NCBI GenBank assembly: GCA_031271065.1
Contig: JAISWP010000201.1
Location: forward strand, 1 to 10,606
DNA: 10,606 nt
Reading direction: 5' to 3'
Source: Synergistaceae bacterium
Lineage (GTDB): Bacteria > Synergistota > Synergistia > Synergistales > Synergistaceae
In this document: positions 6,018 through 10,606 of the stretch, piece by piece
Layout of the letters: every line of letters starts with the position of its first letter
Position numbering within the stretch: the stretch's first letter is position 1
Made by a program: the position numbers and the translations under genes
Notes under the pieces: model-generated
Databases searched by the model: none
Told to the model about the DNA's origin: nothing
What the model saw: the letters and a program-made list of their open reading frames with translations, nothing else

Positions 6018-7184
6018 TTATCCGGGCCGGACTGCCCTCTTTCCGCCGGAATCGTCCGCGGGCTTTTCGCACGGCGTTTCTTCCGGCGGAGCCAGGGCGT
6101 CCGGCGTGAAAGTCGCCAAGTGATACAGCCGCAGCATGAAATACGCCACTGAAAGGACCAGCGGCCCCATAAAGAGGCCCAGAAAACCCCAGGTCGATAT
6201 GCCGCCCAGTATGCCCGTGAAGATCATGAGCACGTGCGCTTTGGTGCCCTCGTAGATGAAAAGCGGCCGCAGCAGGTTGTCTATGGAGCTCACCACCAGA
6301 AAACCCCAGGCCAGCAGCATGAGCGCGTGTTTGGTATCACCCGAGACGAAAAGATATATCGCCCCCGGCACTATGACCATCGGCGTCCCCACGAAAGGCA
6401 GCATGGCCAGGAAAAACATGACGAGCCCGAACAGCACCGGATTGGGGAGCCCGACGAACCACCAGCCCAGCCCTCCCAAAGTCGCCTGAATACCGGCGGT
6501 CATTATTATTCCGTAGAAGATGGCGTAGAGCATCTGCCTCGAACGGAGGAAAAAGACGTCTTTCTCCGCCGAGGAGAGAGGCAGTATCTCGTGGACGAAC
6601 CTGAGGAACTTTTCTCCGTCGTGGGTCAGGAAAAAGGCTCCGACAGTCATGACGAGCAGGTGGAATCCCAGCTGAAAGGCGTTGCCGAGAAGCTCTCGGG
6701 ACAGTTTGGTCATAAAGGACGTGATCAAGCCCGGCAGGCTCGACACCAGGTCGCTCCACATCGGCAGTTCGAAAAAGTCCGGATAGTGCGACAGCACCCA
6801 ATCGAGCTGGGGCAGAGAAAGGATAGCGCTGAGAGGTTTGTCCCGCACGGTGGGAAACCATTCCACGAAAAACTGATAAAACCTGCCCAGCTCACGGATT
6901 ATGGTGGCCCCCAGGCCGAACATGGGGAACACCAGAAGGATGATTATCAGAAACGTGTTGACGGCGGCCGCCAGGTACGAGTACCTGTTACGAAAAACGC
7001 GAACCTTGATGAACCGGTACAGCGGATAGGTGAAAAACGACAGCACCGCCGCCCATGCCAGAGCGTGGGAGAGAGGCCAGATGACCCGTCCTCCCAGGAT
7101 CACGAAAAAACAGAGCAGCGCCACGAATGGCACCGTGCTGTTTCTGAGACTGCGTATTATTCCTTTTTCTTCCGGACCGCTCAA
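6018..7184 (-). CDS. AI-2E/PerM-family membrane transporter
   Basis: A 388-residue polytopic inner-membrane protein of the AI-2E exporter (UPF0118/PerM) family. Hydrophobic stretches lie at about 18-36, 40-58, 70-95, 165-187, 216-245, 247-280, 286-312 and 315-352. The long hydrophilic loop after the third (about 96-164) and the C-terminal signatures SSIDNLLRPLFI (299-310) and LGGISTWGFLGLFMGPL (326-342) are typical. The tail after residue 358 is Pro/Glu-rich and probably cytoplasmic. Members export small molecules or act as ion antiporters; the substrate cannot be read from sequence, and AI-2 itself is doubtful without a luxS or lsr context. The start is a TTG overlapping the upstream CDF stop as TTGA, with GAGG at 10 nt, so translation is probably coupled. 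Expression probably comes from the CDF promoter near 8230. Confidence 0.9.
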   Translation of the reverse strand: MSGPEEKGIIRSLRNSTVPFVALLCFFVILGGRVIWPLSHALAWAAVLSFFTYPLYRFIKVRVFRNRYSYLAAAVNTFLIIILLVFPMFGLGATIIRELGRFYQFFVEWFPTVRDKPLSAILSLPQLDWVLSHYPDFFELPMWSDLVSSLPGLITSFMTKLSRELLGNAFQLGFHLLVMTVGAFFLTHDGEKFLRFVHEILPLSSAEKDVFFLRSRQMLYAIFYGIIMTAGIQATLGGLGWWFVGLPNPVLFGLVMFFLAMLPFVGTPMVIVPGAIYLFVSGDTKHALMLLAWGFLVVSSIDNLLRPLFIYEGTKAHVLMIFTGILGGISTWGFLGLFMGPLVLSVAYFMLRLYHLATFTPDALAPPEETPCEKPADDSGGKRAVRPG

Positions 7185-8173
7185 ACTCTATCACCCTCAA
7201 TTCCGGCCGAACCGATCTCGCCGCCTGACGCGTCAATTTTACCACTGCGGGCCTCCGAAGGGTTTACGTGAACCATGCAGTGTTTGACGCTGGGAAACAT
7301 CTCCTCTATCCGGTCGTGGACCCCTTCCGCTATCCCGTGGGCCGTTTTGAGGGACAGCTCTCCGTCCGCCCTTATTTCGACATCCACATATATCCTCTCT
7401 CCGAAACGCCTCGTCTGAAGGGCGTCGACGCCCAGCACGCCCGCCTGTTCGGATACGAGAGTCTCCAGCTTCCTGATGGTATCCTGGTCGCAGGCCTCAT
7501 CAGTCATCTTGCGAACCGCCTCCACGAATATACCGACCGCCGCTTTGACGATGAAGCAGCAGATGACGATGCTCACCACCGGATCGAGCGCCGGATACCC
7601 CATGCGGGCCCCCAGCACGCCCGCGAAGCTGCCAACCGACGACATGGCGTCGGAACGGTGATGCCACGCGTCCGCCATGAGAGCGCCGGAACCGGTCCTG
7701 CGGGCCGCGTCCCGCGTGTACCAGTACATCGCCTCTTTCAGGGCTATCGAAAGAGCGGCGGCGGCGAGGGCAAGCCTGCCGGGAACCGCGATATTGCCGG
7801 ACGCCGAGTTCAGGACGTTCCGCACACCGCTCAAGCCTATGCCGGCGCCAACCGCCGCCAGCATGGCCGCGAGCAGTATGGCGGCGACGCTCTCGAAACG
7901 CTCGTGACCGTACTGATGATTTTCGTCGGCGACCCGTCCCGAGACGCGGATTCCTATTATCACCACTATCGTGCTCAGCACGTCGGATATCGTATGCACT
8001 GCGTCGGAGACGATAGCCCCGGAATGGGCGTATATGCCGGCAAACAGCTTGAACGCCGCCAGCAGCGCATTTACCCCGATCGATACCACGGACACCCTGA
8101 CGGCCAGCTGTCCGCCGCCCGAGCCGCATAACAAATAACTCCCGTCTTTTCTGCCGGCCGATGTGCTTACCAA
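7181..8173 (-). CDS. Cation diffusion facilitator family metal exporter
   Basis: A 330-residue divalent-metal/proton antiporter. The first metal-site half is in transmembrane helix 2 (SDAVHTISD, His60 and Asp64) and the second in helix 5 (ADAWHHRSDAMSS, His171 and Asp175). This HxxxD plus HxxxD pairing suggests zinc, but manganese or iron cannot be excluded. HQYGHERFE (86-94) is the conserved loop after helix 2. Residues about 228-305 form the ferredoxin-like cytoplasmic dimerisation domain ending in VHVNP. A short polar tail follows. I place the start at TTG 8173 because GGAGG lies 8 nt upstream and the frame reaches helix 1 soon after. An upstream in-frame ATG at 8221 has no ribosome binding site and falls at the predicted transcription start. 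It heads a two-gene operon with the AI-2E-family gene, suggesting a shared export or stress role (inference). Confidence 0.9.
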   Translation of the reverse strand: MVSTSAGRKDGSYLLCGSGGGQLAVRVSVVSIGVNALLAAFKLFAGIYAHSGAIVSDAVHTISDVLSTIVVIIGIRVSGRVADENHQYGHERFESVAAILLAAMLAAVGAGIGLSGVRNVLNSASGNIAVPGRLALAAAALSIALKEAMYWYTRDAARRTGSGALMADAWHHRSDAMSSVGSFAGVLGARMGYPALDPVVSIVICCFIVKAAVGIFVEAVRKMTDEACDQDTIRKLETLVSEQAGVLGVDALQTRRFGERIYVDVEIRADGELSLKTAHGIAEGVHDRIEEMFPSVKHCMVHVNPSEARSGKIDASGGEIGSAGIEGDRV

Positions 8174-8181
8174 AAGAAAAA

Positions 8182-8186
8182 CCTCC
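8182..8186 (-). promoter_or_regulatory. Ribosome binding site that sets the CDF start
   Basis: GGAGG on the minus strand sits 8 nt before the TTG at 8171-8173. The upstream ATG at 8219-8221 has nothing comparable. Confidence 0.6.
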
Positions 8187-8219
8187 GCAAAAAAATCTCC
8201 GCGGCTATAAAACCGCCGC
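8185..8219 (-). promoter_or_regulatory. Possible attenuator-like leader of the CDF gene
   Basis: On the minus strand GCGGC (8219-8215) can pair with GCCGC (8205-8201) around a 9-nt loop, followed by GGAGA and a run of seven T (8195-8189), which resembles a weak intrinsic terminator. Alternatively CCGC (8204-8201) can pair with GCGG (8188-8185), partly covering the ribosome binding site. The two pairings exclude each other. Stems are only 4-5 bp, so this is tentative, and no known metal riboswitch consensus is visible. Confidence 0.25.
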
Positions 8220-8227
8220 ATGGAGTA

Positions 8228-8236
8228 ATTTTACCA
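8228..8236 (-). promoter_or_regulatory. Candidate extended -10 promoter of the CDF operon
   Basis: The minus strand reads TGGTAAAAT (8236-8228), an extended -10 element (TGn plus TAAAAT, 5/6). A TTGAAC lies further upstream but at only 14 nt from the -10, so the extended element would carry the promoter. Start would be near 8221, leaving a leader of about 48 nt before the TTG. Confidence 0.4.
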
Positions 8237-8385
8237 GAGATACGGGCGTTCAAATCATGGAGGACTGCAGCTTCATTCACAATCGAGCCGGGACTATACG
8301 TCTGGTTTAAACACGCACTAAGCAGTTCTACAGAAAAAAATTTCCAAATTTGCGGCAGGAAGCATCCCGTACCTTCTAATTACAA

Positions 8386-8416
8386 CGTGCCGGACGCCTT
8401 TGTCCGGCGTGCCGGA
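8386..8416. repeat. Hairpin GCCGGAC/GTCCGGC with a flanking direct repeat
   Basis: GCCGGAC (8389-8395) and GTCCGGC (8402-8408) form a perfect 7-bp stem with a 6-nt loop. In addition CGTGCCGGA occurs at 8386-8394 and again at 8408-8416, 22 bp apart, about two helical turns. No T-run follows on either strand, so it is not an intrinsic terminator. It could be a regulator site. Confidence 0.6.
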
Positions 8417-8538
8417 TATCTGCCCTGCGTATTGTACAGTTTAAATTCTCCGCCCCGCCTGATAGGATGCCTGAAACGAGATATTCAATTGCCGTTTGGC
8501 AAATAAGCGGTAAGAATTAAGGAAAAGAGGATGATCTG

Positions 8539-8649
8539 ATGCCAAATGTCAATAAAACTGTTTCACTGCTTAACGCGGCGGCTTCTCGGAGCGCCTCGAG
8601 GGGCGGCGGAACATCTCGATCGAAGAAATGCCTGCGTATTTTAAAATGA
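8539..8649 (+). CDS. Small ORF of 36 residues upstream of the chemoreceptor
   Basis: ATG at 8539 is preceded by AAAGAGG with 8-nt spacing to the ATG, a good ribosome binding site. The 36 codons end in TGA at 8647-8649. The product begins MPNVNKTVSLLNAAASRSAS and is rich in Ser, Arg and Gly with a basic end (RSKKCLRILK). It has no membrane segment or signal peptide and I do not recognise it. The stop overlaps the chemoreceptor's ribosome binding site (TGAGGTGAT), and the chemoreceptor GTG lies 9 nt after the stop in the same frame, which would suit translational coupling. It may be a leader peptide or chance: 36 open codons are common in GC-rich DNA. Confidence 0.4.
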   Translation: MPNVNKTVSLLNAAASRSASRGGGTSRSKKCLRILK

Positions 8650-8656
8650 GGTGATA
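8649..8656 (+). promoter_or_regulatory. Ribosome binding site for the chemoreceptor gene
   Basis: AGGTGATA at 8649-8656, preceded by TG, fits the extended anti-Shine-Dalgarno match AGGTGAT and lies just upstream of the GTG at 8659. It sets a GTG start directly before the first membrane helix. Confidence 0.6.
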
Positions 8657-8658
8657 GT

Positions 8659-10606
8659 GTGAAATTCAAGGGCATAATGTCGCGCATTATAATCTCTGTC
8701 GTCCCGGTTATCGCCGTATCGATAATTCTTTTCGCGGCGATTATAAGCAGACAGATGCGGGGGCAGATAAACACCCAGATGAATGAGAAGATGGGCGAAC
8801 TGCTGAAAAAGGCCGAATTATCCATACAAAACGAGTTCAAGAAAAACGAGACGCTGGCGTACAGCCTGGCCGCTTACGCCAAGACTATCAATGACGAGTC
8901 GATAGATCGCGGCGAGATGGCTGATTTTTTGAAGAGATTGAACCAGACATACAGCAATACGTTTGCCTGCGGAATATGGCTGGAGCCCGGCATCTACAGG
9001 GGCAGGGAAAGATTCGGCCTATACACGCACAGAGAGGGCGGCGAGATAGTATTTCTGCCCAGCTATGCCGATGAAGTCGATTATCAAAAGGAAGACTATT
9101 ATCTCATAGGAAAGAAATCAGACGGAGAGGCGGTATGGACGGACGCGTACTTCGAACCTGTGGTGAAATCCGAGCTGATTACCGCTACAGTTCCGTTTTT
9201 CGGCGACGACGGAAAGATGATCGGGGTCAGCACCGTGGACATGACGCTCCTCGATATTCAAAAAACCATGAGAGAAATTTCCTTCGGGGCAACGGGCAAG
9301 GCTCTCATCCTCGGCAAAAACGGGGAGTTTATATCGTTTTACGACGACACCAGAACGATCAGCGACCTGATCACCAACGAACGCGATCCGGACGTCGCCG
9401 CTTTCGGAAGGCTGGTGCTGAATACCGGGGAGGGAATGGCGACGCTTAAGACGAGCAGGGGTTCGAACCGGGTTTTCTATAAAAAGATACCGGAAACCGG
9501 CTGGACTTTGGTCATCATGCTCGACAACAGCGAGGTAACCGGCACTATAACAAAACTCGTCCTCAACAGCGTGATCGCGCCGGTCATAGGGCTTTTGGCA
9601 GCGACAGCGCTGCTCGTTCTGGTCGCAGGTTATCTGCGCAAAATCGCGAAGAAAATAATCAGTTTCGCCGTGCTGGCCGCGGACGGCGACTTCTCGAAAA
9701 GGATAGAGATAACCGAATTCGACGAGTTCGGCACGCTCGAAAAACACATCAACCAGATGGTCGAAAATATGGGCTCCATTTATTCGTATTCTATTGACAC
9801 CAATAACAAAATTGTCGACGCCTCGAAACGATTTTCGTCTCTGGCGCAGAAGACAAAGGATATGGTGGAGAATTTCCGTGTCAACATCGACGAGATGGGA
9901 ACGAACCTCAATTCGCTCTCGGACGGCGGGGAAGAGATAAACGCGGCGGTGGAGGAAGTCTCGGCGGGAGCGCAGACTATGGCAGAAAAGGGCACGCACA
10001 TGGCGAATCATGTCGATTTGGCGATGAAGGCCGGAGAAGACGGCGTGAGCGCGGTGAGACACATCGTGAAAGATATCGAGGCGGTGGCCAGGGACGCATC
10101 CGAAGCCGTTCAAAGTGTTCAGGAACTGAGTTCCAGGACGCGCCAGATTCAAAATTTCGTCGCCCAGATAGGAGGAATAGCGGATCAGACGAACCTGCTC
10201 GCCTTGAACGCCGCCATAGAGGCTGCGCGGGCCGGCGACGCGGGGCGCGGTTTCGCAGTGGTCGCCGAGGAAGTCAGAAAGCTCGCTGAAGACAGCAACG
10301 CGGCCGCCAAAAACATCGCGACCCTAGCCGAAACTATCACCGGGGACCTGGAAAAAGTCGTCGCCGTCTCGCAGGGCAACGCGAAAGCGTCCGAGGATGC
10401 GAGGGACCTGTCGGAAAGGACCGAGGGGCTGATAGACAATATGATAACGTATCTCAAGGACATCGCCGGCGGCACGCAGGATCTCGCCGCGGTTTCCGAG
10501 GAACAGGCGGCGTCGAGCGAGGAGATAGCTATGTCCGTGCAGAATATGGCCGCGAGGGTGACAGGCGTCGCCTCGGCCGGAGACAACATTCGCGAAAGCG
10601 TCGCCG
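8659..10606 (+). CDS. Methyl-accepting chemotaxis protein with dCache sensor (C-terminus beyond right edge)
   Basis: A membrane chemoreceptor, 649 residues visible. Transmembrane helix 1 is at about 9-29. An extracytoplasmic double-Cache sensor spans about 30-298, with DYYLIGKKSDGEAVWTDAYF (146-165) and GVSTVDMTLLDI (189-200) typical of that fold. Helix 2 is at about 303-327, a HAMP domain at about 328-375, and the coiled-coil signalling domain from about 380. The conserved hairpin tip, from IADQTNLLALNAAIEAAR through GDAGRGFAVVAEEVRKLAED, is at about 507-547. It would bind a small extracellular ligand and control CheA/CheW at the receptor array; the ligand cannot be read from sequence. The start is GTG with AGGTGAT just upstream. 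Only the last part of the C-terminal coiled-coil arm should be missing. No che or flagellar gene is in the window, so this looks like an isolated receptor gene, common for this family. Confidence 0.95.
   Translation, partial: MKFKGIMSRIIISVVPVIAVSIILFAAIISRQMRGQINTQMNEKMGELLKKAELSIQNEFKKNETLAYSLAAYAKTINDESIDRGEMADFLKRLNQTYSNTFACGIWLEPGIYRGRERFGLYTHREGGEIVFLPSYADEVDYQKEDYYLIGKKSDGEAVWTDAYFEPVVKSELITATVPFFGDDGKMIGVSTVDMTLLDIQKTMREISFGATGKALILGKNGEFISFYDDTRTISDLITNERDPDVAAFGRLVLNTGEGMATLKTSRGSNRVFYKKIPETGWTLVIMLDNSEVTGTITKLVLNSVIAPVIGLLAATALLVLVAGYLRKIAKKIISFAVLAADGDFSKRIEITEFDEFGTLEKHINQMVENMGSIYSYSIDTNNKIVDASKRFSSLAQKTKDMVENFRVNIDEMGTNLNSLSDGGEEINAAVEEVSAGAQTMAEKGTHMANHVDLAMKAGEDGVSAVRHIVKDIEAVARDASEAVQSVQELSSRTRQIQNFVAQIGGIADQTNLLALNAAIEAARAGDAGRGFAVVAEEVRKLAEDSNAAAKNIATLAETITGDLEKVVAVSQGNAKASEDARDLSERTEGLIDNMITYLKDIAGGTQDLAAVSEEQAASSEEIAMSVQNMAARVTGVASAGDNIRESVA

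Larger units (their letters stand above)
8222..8538. other. Gene-free divergent spacer between the CDF and chemoreceptor genes
   Basis: No protein gene or RNA gene is recognisable. The left end carries the CDF promoter. The middle holds a hairpin with a 9-nt direct repeat (8386-8416). A small TTGCC-GTTT-GGCAA dyad lies near 8489-8502. I could not find a convincing promoter for the chemoreceptor. Confidence 0.6.

Noticed and set aside
6234..7271. Long plus-strand open frame opposite the AI-2E-family gene
   Set aside because: The product is extremely rich in His, Gln, Arg and Glu with no fold signature, while the minus strand encodes a typical polytopic membrane protein.
8473..8498. A sigma-28-like promoter for the chemoreceptor (GAAA, 14 nt, GCCGTTTG)
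   Set aside because: Only part of the TAAA-N15-GCCGATAA consensus matches and the spacing is one short. A TAAA near 8442 is only 11 nt from GCCTGATA. Neither is convincing.
9118..10152. Long minus-strand open frame opposite the chemoreceptor
   Set aside because: It covers the sensor, HAMP and signalling codons of an unmistakable chemoreceptor and has no recognisable domain of its own.
1..10606. A defence island or mobile element suggested by the SNF2 helicase
   Set aside because: The helicase's visible domain is HelZ-type, its neighbour is a metabolic kinase, and no nuclease, methyltransferase, integrase, terminal repeat or tRNA attachment site is visible. Material beyond the left edge cannot be judged.

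Overview
The window looks like ordinary chromosome from a GC-rich anaerobic bacterium. All eight main genes are housekeeping, transport or sensory genes, and I see no rRNA, tRNA, insertion sequence, phage gene or CRISPR array. Frequent ATA (Ile) and AGG (Arg) codons despite the high GC, many TTG and GTG start codons, and a TGS-domain nucleoside kinase next to methylglyoxal synthase, a dCache chemoreceptor and a HelZ-type helicase suggest Synergistota or a neighbouring anaerobic phylum. That placement is inference; no marker gene fixes it.

Layout. Positions 1-2822 (minus strand) hold a two-gene unit: a TGS-domain nucleoside kinase followed after 3 nt by the N-terminal 385 residues of a HelZ-type SNF2 helicase that leaves the window on the left. 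A 169-bp divergent spacer leads to a secreted alkaline phosphatase (2992-4401, plus). It converges on a flavodoxin-fold iron-sulfur-type reductase (4442-5134, minus). A 399-bp gene-free stretch follows with several dyad symmetries. It probably holds the promoters of the reductase and of methylglyoxal synthase (mgsA, 5534-6007, plus). A second minus-strand pair, 6018-8173, consists of a cation diffusion facilitator and a translationally coupled AI-2E/PerM-family transporter. After another long divergent spacer (8174-8658), which contains hairpins and a likely 36-codon small ORF, a dCache chemoreceptor (8659-10606, plus) runs off the right edge.

How the genes fit together. The kinase/helicase pair and the CDF/AI-2E-type pair look like real operons, from 3-nt spacing and a 4-nt stop/start overlap. 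The rest look like independent units. No single dedicated system is visible. The most interesting items are the kinase fused to a threonyl-tRNA-synthetase-like N-terminus and coupled to a HelZ helicase, the structured region upstream of mgsA, the short leader of the CDF gene, and the small ORF directly upstream of and in frame with the chemoreceptor. Five of the eight main genes appear to start with TTG or GTG, so automatic ATG starts would be wrong for several of them.
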